Positions 37,001 to 48,200 of a stretch of 64,000 nt of DNA are shown here, piece after piece. The stretch spans positions 1-64,000 of the forward strand of contig BDSL01000073.1 in the NCBI GenBank assembly GCA_003116995.1, in the 5' to 3' direction. A program made the translations under genes and the position numbers. Position 1 is the first letter of the stretch. Each line of letters begins with the position of its first letter. The notes under the pieces are model-generated. The model ran no database searches. It saw only the letters and a program-made list of their open reading frames with translations, and was not told the origin of the DNA. The DNA is from Yamagishiella unicocca (lineage: Eukaryota; Chlorophyta; Chlorophyceae; Chlamydomonadales; Volvocaceae).

Positions 37001-40000
37001 AGGTCGCGCTGGCATCTGTTTTCAGAAGCAAGTCCCCCAGTCCCCTTCCTCAGCAGCCAGCCGTAATCCTGGCGGACGAAATCACTGGCTACTCCATGTA
37101 CAACAGGATTTCCGGCGGGACTGCTAGCGGCCAGGGCGGCGACATGTTCGACATGCCGCCGGTGGCCAACGGCTGCAGCATGCCCCCTGACATGAGTGCC
37201 GTGTCGTCAGCGATGGCTTCACGTTTCGCCCGGGCGGCAATGTCCCATGGCGGCGGACTAGGGACGAACGTGCTGGATACCGCCGAGCGCAACAGTGACT
37301 CCTCCCAGGGCACGGCGGTGTCGATTTCAGGCCGCATCGAGCGGGCTACGTTCAGGTCTGGACAGCACGACTGCCTCAGCCATACCCTGGAGGAGGTGCT
37401 CGTGCAGCAGGTTACCGAGATCGACAATCTGCAGGACCTGGTGGCAGCTGCCTTCCCCACCGCCGCCGTGAATGGCCGCCTCTCCACCAGGGTGCCGGGG
37501 ACACCAATCTTCAGGCGAGTCACTAGTGGGAACGCTGCGGCCCATGGGCTGTAGCTCGGTCGGTCGGGCGACAATCCGTGAGGACGTGAGGCGGATATGG
37601 CAGTCAGGAAGGTGGATATGGCCGTGTAGGATGTCCGGCAGAGTAACGTGCAGCATTGCGTCCATGTAGCGCCGCAATGGAAAGAGCCGCACGAGGATGG
37701 GGTGTGCACAGGGAGGCACGAGGGATCCCTGCCATGGGGTATCGTGGACCTCATGGGCATGCATAAACCCTAAAACCCTCGTGCCCTCATAATATCTCAC
37801 GGGTCATCACTCGGCCGCCCATTGCGCGCACGTTGTGTTAGCATACGCCTGCCACGAGTGGCTCGGCGGGCTGACGGCTGAGGGGTGCGCTAGTTGGCCA
37901 TCAGTGCGGGCACGAGGTTTGTCGCACCTCGCTGCTGGCCGGCCGATGAATCACGATGAGCTGCATGGGTGGGATGGAGTGTTAGGTAGTCGGGCAGCAA
38001 CGGTGCTGGCGTGCTGGAACCATGCATGCGCAACGCAGTTATGTCTCGGTATTCGAGAGATGGGGCTCGTCGCTCGGCTGGCAAGCAGTACCCGGGCTTA
38101 CCCACGTACCCCAAGGGGGGCCGCAATCCACAGCATAGTACCTAGACAGCTCGCAGCACCCCCGAGTGAGTGTTCCTCGGCGTGCGCTCGCTTACTGCAG
38201 GGGCCTCCGTGTGAGGGTGGGCTACCACAGCGGCGTGTTAAACCCATCGGAGGTGCAGTTCAACCGGGCCAGCCAGCGCACCGTGTACTCGGGGCCTGTG
38301 ATGCAGCTGGCAAAAGCCATCAGCGACGCAGGCCGTGGCGGCCAGATCACCATTTCGCGCGCGGCGATGGAGTCTTTGGACTCCGATGTCTTACTTGCGG
38401 AGGCTGGCGTTGTCGTATACAGTGGCCGCCACGTGTTGGCGAAGGACGAGCCGGAGGTTGAGATTTACAGCCTCTTCAGCCGCTCACTCATAGCCCGAGC
38501 GGCCTTGCTCAGCTCGCCACGATCGATGCAAACAACGGTACGCGGTAAAAAAATGCGTGTGCGCAAATCACCTCTTAAGCCGCAGATGGAAGTGTATGTT
38601 TTTAGGGATGTTCGAAGGACGTTTGCGGTAGCCCACCTGCGGTCGCGCGCTCGACGAGCTCATCGTCATCTCCTGCATCGGGGTCTTACCGTGGTATCTG
38701 CCCCCTTTGCAACCGAATGCTGTCCGCACCACCATTTTCGAAGGTTCCTGGAGCGCTCGCTGCACCGCTTGGGTACTTGGTGGTGGCAGTGGCGCAGCTG
38801 GCGGAGACGCAAGCGCTGGAGGACACCATGAGCTGGCGCGTGGGGGCTACGTCGTTCACCAGCGCGGTGCTGGCGGCTGTACGGAATCGCGCCCAGGAGC
38901 TGGCCAACCAGTTCCATGGTTACATGGTGAGGCCTATCGATAACTGGGACTCGCGCTGAAACGCAAGCTTGAGCACCTAACGACTGTACGATAGGGGCAT
39001 CGCTGGTAGGTCGGCCAGCGCGCTGCACCGTGAAGTGTACGTACGCCCATGCGTGGGTCCTAAGCGCCCGAAGGCACCTGCTGTAACGCACCAACCCTTC
39101 GCCGGCCGCAGGTCATGACTGCTCCCGGGGAGCTGCAAGCAACCTTCACCAGCCCAAAGGCCGCTGTGAGGTAGGCAGGGACCATGGCAGGGCGCTCGCA
39201 GGTCCATCCACGACGCCATCCAACTGCCGGCGGTTTCTGTCTGTCCGGCTGCCCGCCCGTCTCTGTGCCGCGTACTAAGCTTCGTTCATTGCCCTGCCGT
39301 ACATGTCCGTAGGTGGATACTGACGATGCAGCATGATGTGGGAGACCAGCGCGGGTGCCTGTCTTCCGCCCTGCTCGCCGGCAAAGAAATGGCTATCGTG
39401 AGTAGTGCCGAGGTAGTAACCTGTTGGTGTTGGCATACGCTGGCCATCCTCGAGCCATTCGGTACGGGGTCCGGGCGCATCAGCAGCATGCACACGCTAC
39501 CGCATGTAAGGCTACGCATACGCTGTGAACTCGTGAACGTGGCCGCGGGCCAGGCTTCGGAGTTGCTGGTCAGGGCTGCCACGTGACCGCGGGTCTGCTT
39601 GCAGCGTTGTGAGCCGAGAAAGCCGCAAGTAGAGTTATGCGAGCGCAAGCCAAAGTCGCGTGACTCGTTCCCAGCGGGTGCCTCCTGCTCCACACGCAGG
39701 GTGACGGGTCATCGTCGTGCGGCCCCGAGCTGATGCTGCGTGGCGGCATCGACGTGGGTGCCCTGCAGGTAGGGCTGGGTACGGCAGGGCAGGGTAGGGC
39801 GGGGCACGGCAATGTGGGAGCTGCACCACACGGATTGATGGTCTGCCCTCCAACGTTGGTGCTCGCCTAGTCCCACGCACCTCTCAGTCCCCGCGTGTGG
39901 GCTGTAAAGGTCGGTGTGCCCCTCATGCGGGGGTGACTTGCAGGCCGGCCTGACCTCCGAGGGCCGGGTGTCGTATGAGGGAGGCGCTGTCAAGGTGGCC

Positions 40001-41993
40001 AACCGCCTGGCGATGCACGCGGACTGGCACGAGGTGCTGACCTCCTACACGGTGGCCTTGGAGGCGCTGGGAGAGGTGAGGGAGTGGGAAGGGCAGGAGG
40101 AGAGCGGCTGCTCGCTTGTGCAGGTCCTGTCAGGGCGCTGCCCCAGGGGCTTACTGCGAGGGGTCAGGAGGTCTGAAACGGATGGCTTTGCTTAACGCAC
40201 ACAGCTGCCATCAAGTATAAACCCTAAATTCCACACGATCTGTGGGCCTTGGGCGCTGGGCTCGTCACTTGGGTGTCAAGCATTATCCAATTCCACGAAG
40301 TTGTCAATTTGCTCGTCCTGGCCCCCTCCCGCCCTGCCGGCTCCAGGGAGACCCGCAGCTGACTGCACTCAACATGGCTCTGGCGCAGCTCTCGTCCACT
40401 GGCGGGGGCAGCACGGCTCCCGACAAGGGCTTCATGGAGACGTCCTTCACCCCGCCACCATTCAGTCGCCGGCGCCGAGGCCTGCCTTCACTGGCGCCCT
40501 TCGGCCCCAGCAGTGCCCGTGGCGTCCTCTACGGCGGTGGCTTCCAGCGGCCCAGCTGGTCGGGTCGACGCAACGTCATCGCCCCGTCAGCACACGGCCG
40601 CGACCTGGCCCGTGGGGATAGCGGCCTGTACAGCACTGACGGCGAAGCCGCTTCCAACACGGCATCGGAGCCGGGGGAGCAGCAGAAGCCACAAGTGTCC
40701 CCCACCGCAGCGGTGGGCCCCCTACCTCGCAGGACACCGAAGCGCTCGGTGACAGACTCCGTGCGGATCCAGGCCGCTCAGCGGGGGGGCCGCGGCTTCG
40801 CCACGCCTTCGGAGGCGGCGTCTCTCAGCAGCGCGCACCACACCCGCTTCGGAATCCTGGACGCGCAGCAGACCTGGAGCCAGGCGTCGCCGGGGTCGGC
40901 TAACTCGAGCGCTGGCGGCATGGGGGCGCGGTTCAAGACACTCCTGCAGGCGGCGGTCCATCCTGGTAGCGGAGCCTCCGACGGGCTATCCACGGGTCCA
41001 AGCAGCGGCGTCAGCGAGCGATTTGCCGCTGCGAGGGGCCCGACCCCCTCCGTTCTCACTCTCACCGGTGCAGTCAGCAACGCGTCCAGCCGGAGAACCA
41101 TGACAGCAGGGCTCCCGCTCAGCGCCCTGCAGCCGCAGTCCCCTCGCACGACCACCAGGTCCAAGCCCAGCCTGCTGCGCAACCTAGTGCACGGGAACGT
41201 GGACGCCGCCAAGTCCGTGTTGGGCATCTCCGGCGTGATGGTCGCGTCCAAGGAGGGCCGAGACAGCATCGGCGAGGAGCGCTCCGACCTGCAAAGTCGC
41301 CAAGATGATGGCGGCACCAGCGAGGGCGGGGCGTCGTGCGTCTCCACAGCGTCCGCATCCCGCTGGGTTGCCACGCGGCTGCCCCGGCCAGCTGAAGCAG
41401 CCAGCGAGCAGCTCCCCTTGTACGACAGCCCCTTTGCTGCGACGCAGACGGCGCCGCAGCCAGCGGATTGCGGGTTCAACGACGATCACGACATGTCATG
41501 TGCCACCGCAAGCCTCGACGAAACCCCAGGGGAGGCTCCCTCGCCGTACCTGGGTATCTCTCACTCCCTACCCGCCGCACTGCCGGTAGTCAACAGACTG
41601 CTAGCCACGCCTGCGCCCGCGACGTTGGAACCTGCGGTGCGGCCCGTCGGTGTGACGAGCAGCTTCGGACTGGCTGGCCGGATGAGCTGCCCCACTCCTC
41701 CGCTCCCCCCCGTCCCAACCGGGTACGCTGGGATGGACATGGGCTTGGCCACCACCCCGCCAGCAATTTCTTCCGTGTCCGGGCACACGACGGTGGCAGT
41801 GCATGATAACCACCAACCGGAGCAGCACCACCACCAGCAATACCAGCAGGATAAAGGGGCCGGAAACGACAAGCTGGCAGCCGACGGCGACAAGCAGCAG
41901 TCTGGGATGCCGTTCCCGCTGCTCTTCAGCGATCTGCGGTTGATCCGCTTCAAGAAGAACCCGGTGGTGGCTTGCCGTGTGCGGTTTGGCTAG
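28003..41993 (+). CDS. Receptor-type class III nucleotide cyclase with solute-binding ectodomain
   Basis: 23 exons: 28003-28313, 28939-29044, 29302-29436, 30185-30271, 30548-30648, 30834-31008, 31451-31499, 31621-31880, 33514-33678, 33806-33956, 34215-34306, 34567-34782, 34947-35099, 35182-35370, 35698-35818, 36242-37514, 38201-38537, 38744-38926, 39112-39170, 39313-39397, 39700-39768, 39944-40075, 40347-41993 (6,096 nt, 2,031 residues). A hydrophobic segment (residues ~19-37) leads into a Cys-containing ectodomain. That ectodomain holds an ABC-type solute-binding fold (FLYYRTDLFEKYNISTPDTW ~274-293; ILDRATGRLVQCT). A membrane helix (~677-700) precedes a class III cyclase domain: metal Asp in VTDIQDST, second Asp in TEGDSFILAF, then a ~370-residue insert, then FRGLRVRVGYHSG. 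A second, degenerate cyclase-like domain (~1308-1480) and a 550-residue low-complexity tail follow. It probably converts ATP or GTP to cyclic nucleotide after ligand binding; the substrate cannot be assigned. Exon 12 may hide a further intron. Confidence 0.88.
31889..33110. repeat. 134-bp satellite, array 2, inside cyclase intron 8
   Basis: About nine copies of the same 134-bp family as 16,360-17,063, in the same orientation. The GATCC landmark recurs at 32,015, 32,149, 32,282, 32,416, 32,550, 32,684, 32,818 and 32,952 (GGTCC at 33,086). Two monomer types alternate (CAGCTTAGAAAGCATATCCG and CAGCTTAAACAGCATATCC) and give a dimer of about 267 bp over most of the array. It begins eight bases after the exon 8 donor (31,881) and ends about 400 bp before the exon 9 acceptor, so it would have to be spliced out with an intron of about 1.63 kb. 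Confidence 0.95.
37515..38200 (+). other. GC-AG intron in the cyclase catalytic domain
   Basis: The exon ends ...ATC TTC AG and is followed by GCGAGT (37,515-37,520) rather than GT. The intron ends in CTGCAG at 38,200, and the next exon starts G GGC CTC CGT. The join restores AGG and the conserved FRGLRVRVGYHSG of class III cyclases. The nearest GT donor (37,519) would leave the wrong phase for this acceptor. Confidence 0.75.
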
Positions 41994-43567
41994 GTCGAAA
42001 ACACACGCGGTAAGGGCGCCGCCACGTGCTCATGTACGGCACCCCACGCGGGCGCCATGGTGCCCAGTACGGATACAAGGCCGGTGCGTGTCAGCCATTT
42101 GTTGCAGCACATTGCCGTAAATGGACAAAACGTTGTTGTAGTACCGTACGCAGGAGTAGTCGACGGTGTGACCGGGACAGCCAGAGAAAAGCAGCCGGTG
42201 GCAACAGGAAAAGTAAAGATGCGCAAAGCTTTTGAGTTCAATCCGGGCAGGAAGACATGTTTCTTGATGCGGGATGGATGACGCAGGTGGGCCAGTCCCT
42301 GGCGTTCGTACTGCTGGTATTCTATAGCATGTGGAGATTATTCAAGCGTGCGACAGCCGAGCTGAGCTCCGCTGATGTTTGGCGGAATAACGTGTTTGCG
42401 TGGGCCGCGTGCCATGCCGGTTTGCCATGCTGCGAAAGACGATGAAGACAGCCATCGAGGCCTTCGAAGAACTCTGCGCTGCATGCCGGATAGAAGTGAG
42501 GTTCCTCAGTTTTTCCCGAACGCTCACACGGGCATGGTCTGTCGTCGGGTAGTAGTGATCCTGATCCAATGATCAGCATTTGGCTGTCCCGCGTTTGTTC
42601 ATTTGTGTTCGAAGGAGAATTGTGAAAGCACACGTTCCGTGCCAAGAAAAGATGTGGCGCCTTGGTGAAGTAGATCCTGCGCAATGAGTTGCTCCAGGGC
42701 GGATTGACATTCTCCCTTCATTATTATAAAGAGGAAGGCGTCATTCAGGCCACCCGCTGGCCCAGCACAAATGTCGGTGCACGGGCCACCGTTGGTTTCG
42801 GAACGCAGGTTTGTGTTGCACTTCCCTACTGTCGTTGTTGTTGTTGTCTCTCCAAAAAAACTAATACACCAGCCGCTGCATGTCAGGCCCCGCCTTGCTG
42901 GGGGGCGGCTAAGCTTATCTCTGCGAAGCGTTGGCTGCATGTTTTATGGAAGCCAGTTTATGATTTATACTGTCGGGACCCACAGGCATTTGCAGCTACG
43001 TAGTAGTGTAGGTTTGGGTTTTGGGTTTGGAAGCACACAGTGCTGCGCTGCCCAGCCTGCGCTCACCGTTTTCCCCTGATAGCACTTTCTGTGCCTTGCG
43101 CATGTCGCCCTAGTCCTGTTGTGTATTGGTTGGCAAGCTGACGCTTGTTGTGCTGACGGCTGTTGATGCGCGAGCGCCATTGGGAGTTATCGCACAATAG
43201 TGCAGGTTGATGCCACGGGTCTCCCTCATCACCGTTCGCCCCCAGACTCCTGAATGGAGTACGGCAAATTTAACATGTGAGGGTGCAAGGAGTGACCGGC
43301 ATGTAGACGAGGTACATAACTACATATGCTGCGCTGGCGCCGCCACCCCTCCAGACGCTCCAGGTTCTCGGGGACATATCCAACTGGCCACCACCAGCTG
43401 GACATCAAAATCCAGGCATCTGGGACGACCGGTCACCAGAATCCTGCCACGACCGGAGGACGACCAGAAGCCGGTGCCAGATGGCCCTACATCGCCCTTA
43501 CGCCCAGCCAGAAGTGAAGCATATAGCCTTTGAACACACCACCGACCATAGCAGCAGCAAAGACCGT

Positions 43568-43672
43568 CTTGCAATAACGTACTCGCTGAGTAACACAGCT
43601 TCAGCAATTCCGCCTTGCAATAACGTACTCGCTGAGTAACACAGCTTCAGCAATTTAGGGTTTTAGGGTTTT
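43568..43672. repeat. 42-bp direct duplication abutting TTTTAGGG motif
   Basis: Copies at 43,568-43,609 and 43,614-43,655 are identical (CTTGCAATAACGTACTCGCT and so on to CAATT). The second runs into TTTAGGGTTTTAGGGTTTT at 43,654-43,672, just over two units of the TTTTAGGG telomere repeat known from Chlamydomonas. Confidence 0.85.
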
Positions 43673-44553
43673 CCCCCTTGGGGCGCAGCCTGCTGCCATT
43701 TTCGCCTCCCGACTGTTGACTGGTGTCTTGATGGTTTGCCAGCAGTGCGGTGTGGCTGGTTTTTTGTTGTATTTGTCTCATGTGCCCAATGGTTATGTTC
43801 TAGAGCCCTATGCAACAAGTACTACCACAAAACGAAAGAGGAGAAGTGAAAGCAACCAGAATGCCGACAATCAACATTTATTCCTGGCAACCCTACACGG
43901 TAATGGATTGAACGAAAGCGAGGAATGGGGGTTAAACTGCTGATGGGTATCGGGCGACGCCTCGCAACACTGCCAGACACCTGCGAGCAATTGACGTTGC
44001 GCAGGGGCCCATTACACTCGAGGATTGTGGCGCCGACGCTTGCATGGGGGGCAACCCGCCAGTTGCCAGCCCCCGGCATCACAGGTAGCGTGGTGTGCGG
44101 CAGCACTGAAGCCCCCGTGGACAGCAGCAGCAGCAGGTGGTAATGTGGTAATGTGGTAAGGTGGCGACCTGCGTCTGACACCCCGCAGACTGACAAAACC
44201 TAAATTTCACACGCATCCATGCCGCACGTACGACATGCCGCACGTACGACGAAAGGCAAACGCAGATCCCCACGCTCAAGCTGTTTATTTGGATCAGGCA
44301 GAGCTCGATGCTTCGTTCGCACTCTGCAGCTTTGCATTGCTCCAGCAAGATGCAGACGAGGGCCGCAATGCCGCTTCCTGTGCTGCTTACACTCTCGACA
44401 CATACGCGTACGCGTACACATACGCATACACAAGCCTTATGCGTACGGCACCTCGGTCGACCCTGTCTCGTCCCGTCCTGCCCACGACCCCTGTCGGTGC
44501 TTGGGAAGGAGCCGATGGCACCTTACTCCACTGTCATATAACTGACCCAGCGG

Positions 44554-44558
44554 CTTTA
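44554..44558 (-). terminator. Candidate poly(A) signal TGTAA for homoserine dehydrogenase
   Basis: TTACA on the plus strand is TGTAA on the minus strand, about 680 bp beyond the read-through stop of the homoserine dehydrogenase. That is an ordinary 3' UTR length for volvocine algae. Position and motif are the only evidence. Confidence 0.35.
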
Positions 44559-45238
44559 CATGGGTCTGACTCACTTCGGACTGTTCCATCCGACGTGGCA
44601 GCGACCCATCTGGGCCCCCGTGACGCTGTCCCCTCCTACCGGTATTCCCGTCTCGCCCGCCTTCCAGGCCTCACCAAACAAGACCTCCGCCCTCGGACAT
44701 CGCACCCCCCTGCCAACTACATGACTAGATGTACGGCGGCACCGCTTCCGTGCGCGTGTACGACGACGATACCCATTTGCACCTGGGTGGATCTTCTTGC
44801 TCAGTCCCCACCGGCGTAATCCTATCCCCCTGCTTGGCCAACCATAATGTCCGTACACCGTGCCACCTCATGCCCGGGGATGAGACCGAACAACCTGCGG
44901 TGGGGGTAGTTGTACGGCACGGCGGAATGGGCGGTTAGTTCAAAGGCCACGCGATCCGCTCGAGGACCATCCCCGTCCATATGGGAAATGCCCGGCGGCA
45001 CAAATACCATGACGCCCCATGGGTCATAAATGTCCCTCCACGGTCCGCGCAGCCTCCCCTCAGTATAGCATCCGGTCTGGCCCCGCACGCTCCGGAACCA
45101 GCTACCCAAACCGCAGCCAGCGCTCATCATCGCACTGCTGCCCCCTGAAACTTAGCAGCTACACACAGGACAGCCCTCCTTCTACACATACAGCACACGC
45201 TTTCGCTGTGCTTGCGAACGCACTGGCCCCACCCCCTG

Positions 45239-48200
45239 CTACCCACGGGAGGGTGGGACCATGGGTCCGAGGCGGCCACCCACCTGCAGCAGGTCCGAGA
45301 ACACGCCCGCCGCCGTCACCTCCGGCCCCGCCCCCGGCCCCCGCACGATGAGCGGCCGGTCCTGGTACCTCTCCGTGGTGAACACCACGATGTTGTCAGA
45401 GCCAGACAGCTGGGCGAAGGGGTGGGCCGAGGGATATCTGGAGGAGGGCAGGGTGGGGTGGGGGGAGAGGCAGGGGGATGCCGACCAGGTGGCCGTTCTG
45501 AAGGGGCTGTGGTTCGGGTACCCGAAGGGGGGGGTAGGTAAAGGTACGTGGCGGAGCGGTGGGCAGGGGGAGGGTGGGGCCAGCTGCATGTCGCCGTACT
45601 CAGCCCCCGCCAGCTACCCTCGCAGGACGCGCCAAAAACACCGTCCCCGGATCCCTTCGGAGCTGCCCTGCCCCCCGCCCGGGGCCTTACGTCCTCAGTG
45701 TCACTCCCGCGCTGCCCGCTTGCATGTCCACACAGCCCACGTAGCGAACCACGCCCCCGGCCGCGGCGGCCTCGGAGGCGCGAGCAGCCATGGCGTCGTC
45801 GTGCTGCGGGTCCAGGGGGGCAAGGTGTCAAGGAGGCGGGGGCTGTTAGAAGGCGGATACGAGCGGAGGAAAGTGAATAGGAAAGGCCCTGTAAAGAGGG
45901 TTGGGTTCGAAAGGTGCGAGGAAGAGGCGCGGGTGAGGTTCACGGCTGTCATTCCAGCACAGTATAGACCTCACAGGACCCCACATGACAACGCCCATAC
46001 TGCCGTTCGTCCCAGCCCAGCAGCATCTTCGCACCTACCCGCCTACGCCCCGCTCCTCCGCCCTGGGTGTCCTTCCCCCCGCCCCACCTACGGGTTTCCT
46101 CTCCCACCCCGCCCCACCTGCGGCAGCTCCTCCATGTACCTCTCCGCGGTGACGTCCGGCCCTCTCAGCGGCTCCGGAACCAGGCTCTCCACGTCCATGC
46201 CCTCCAGCTCCACCCCCAGGCCGCACTCCCGCGCCAGGATCACCACCTTGCGAGCCACGTCCAGGCCTGGAGGCCGGAAGATAGGGAGTCGTGGTCGTGG
46301 TAGGAAGCTAGGGCGCCAACACGGGCGCCGTCGTTGCTTGTCGGATGACAGCAGGAAAGGAAGTCGTCGCTGGCTGCGATAGTAACGTGGAGGTGGCCGG
46401 AAAAGGCATCCTCCTCAAAAACATCCGCTCTCCCTCTTTCGAGCGCAAAACCAGTCCCACGCACCTGAGAGGTCGTCCCGTGGGTCGGGCTCGGTGTAGC
46501 CTTTGGCTTTGGCGTCCGCTACCACCTCACTGAACCGCATACCCGGCCTGGTAGGGCGTGGCGGGGTCCGCGGGGAGTGTGAGCCTTGAGGGCGCATTCG
46601 TGAGGGTCTGGTATGTGGGTTAACGGGAGCTTATTGCTCGGCGTTCAGGACAAGAGGATACGTGGAGGTGATGAAAGTTCCTGAGCTGTGGGGCACTTCT
46701 GGCGCCGTACAAGCAACGGTACGCGGCAGCATGCCAGCGCAGGGGGTCCTCACTTGTAGGTGTTGAAGATGTACGACAGGGTACCGGAGAGAATGCCCTC
46801 GACCCGGATCACTCGGTCGCCCGTCTCCAGCAGCCCGTGCAGAGTGGAGATGACCGGCAGCCCCGCGCCGACCGTGGCCTGTCAGGGGGGAGGATGTGCG
46901 GGGGTATGCAGCCGGGGGGAGTGGCATAAAGACCGGTTACGCGACAAAATTAAGCCTGGGGGCAGAGGGCAGGGATGGTGCACCGGTGGTGCGGGCATAT
47001 AGGGGCGGAGTCCGCCCCTCAGTTCCCCACCCCCTTAATACACGCCAGGCTCCGGCCGGCGTAATATTATTACTATTATTATTAGCCTGGGGGGAGGGGG
47101 CAGGGAAGACGCGGTGGTGCTGCGGGTCAGTCAGGGTGGGGGAGGTTTCGGAGCCGCGTACATGTGACTCCAGGCAAGGCGCAAGAAAGTAGGCCCCTGC
47201 GTAAAACCTGGACAGCATCATGCCGTGCGCAACCATGTGACGACCACCGGTCGTGTGCGCTGCGAGGTGGAGGGCTGCGACCCCCCCTCATCCCTCCCTC
47301 ATCCCTCATCATCCCTATTCTTGTCTCCTCTGTATCTCCCACACCCCTTGCTGCTAGCCTGCACGCCTCCTTCGCAATGCATCTTCCCGTCCATGGCAAG
47401 CACCCACGCAACCTTCCTTTCCCTTCCCTAACTTTACCAACCGCCGTACACCGCCATACGGCGCCGCGCCGTACATTGAACATGCGCTCCACCACCTTCT
47501 CTTTCGCAGCGCCGCCGGGGCTTCTTCGTTGCTTTGGCCCCTGCCCACCCGTTCAGCCTTCAACTGCCGTTGCTGACACCCGACGGTCCCCATTGCCCGC
47601 ATGCTTCACGCCGACCGCCATCGCCGCACGGTCTGGGCGCTGGCCAGGTAAGTTCAAGAGCTGGATAGGGCAGATGTTTTGCTCGCGTTTTGCCTGTCAA
47701 CTGCGTCATTGTCTGCGGGCATATGGGCGTGATTCTGGGCTCTCGCGCTCTCCGGTCACCACGGTGGCGCGGCGCGACTTCGGCATCCTGCCATGAACGC
47801 TGGCTGGCCCTGTCCGATGATTTACTGCTCCTTCAACCGCCACATCCACAAGCTCCCAGGGCGGGTCGGGGCGTCACCGCTTGTGCTTTCGCCAGGTCAC
47901 CAAGTTCTCCCGCTTGCACCCAAAACAAACCGGCTTCACCCAAACATTTCCGGACGCCGCGCGGGGTCCTTGTTTCCCTTAGCCTAGGAGTCGCAGCCGC
48001 AACAGACATAGCCGCCGAAGATCGACATACGACCTCCGATCTATAGCTTCCTTAACCAAGTTCTCCATCATGCATCTCCAAACATATGTCCCAAACGCGT
48101 TTCCCTTCGTACACGGGTTTTTCTTGCAACCCCTCATCCCTACCCCGTCCCTACCCCATCTCTCCCCTGGCCCGGTCTTCCGAGCCCGGCCCCTCACCAC

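Larger units (their letters stand above)
41994..45238. other. Intergenic region between convergent genes
   Basis: No supported exon. This is the 3' flank of the plus-strand cyclase and of the minus-strand homoserine dehydrogenase. It contains a 42-bp direct duplication, a telomere-like motif and an alternating ACGCGTAC/ACATACGC simple repeat at 44,399-44,431. I did not find an obvious TGTAA for the cyclase. The open frame at 44,235-44,819 has no recognisable protein features. Confidence 0.5.

Noticed and set aside
36386..37800. Long minus-strand frames opposite cyclase exon 16
   Set aside because: GC-rich codon usage leaves the opposite strand open. The plus strand carries the cyclase motifs and phase-correct splice sites.
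40301..41840. Alternative frames within the last cyclase exon
   Set aside because: They are shadows of the 549-codon terminal exon, which is in phase with the preceding exon.
44235..44819. 194-codon plus-strand open frame
   Set aside because: No domain, signal or splice support, partly simple repeat (ACGCGTAC), and located in the 3' flank of the homoserine dehydrogenase.
47164..47796. 210-codon plus-strand frame inside the large homoserine dehydrogenase intron
   Set aside because: Composition is low-complexity Pro/Ser/Thr-rich, with no recognisable family. It lies in an intron whose flanking exons join in phase.
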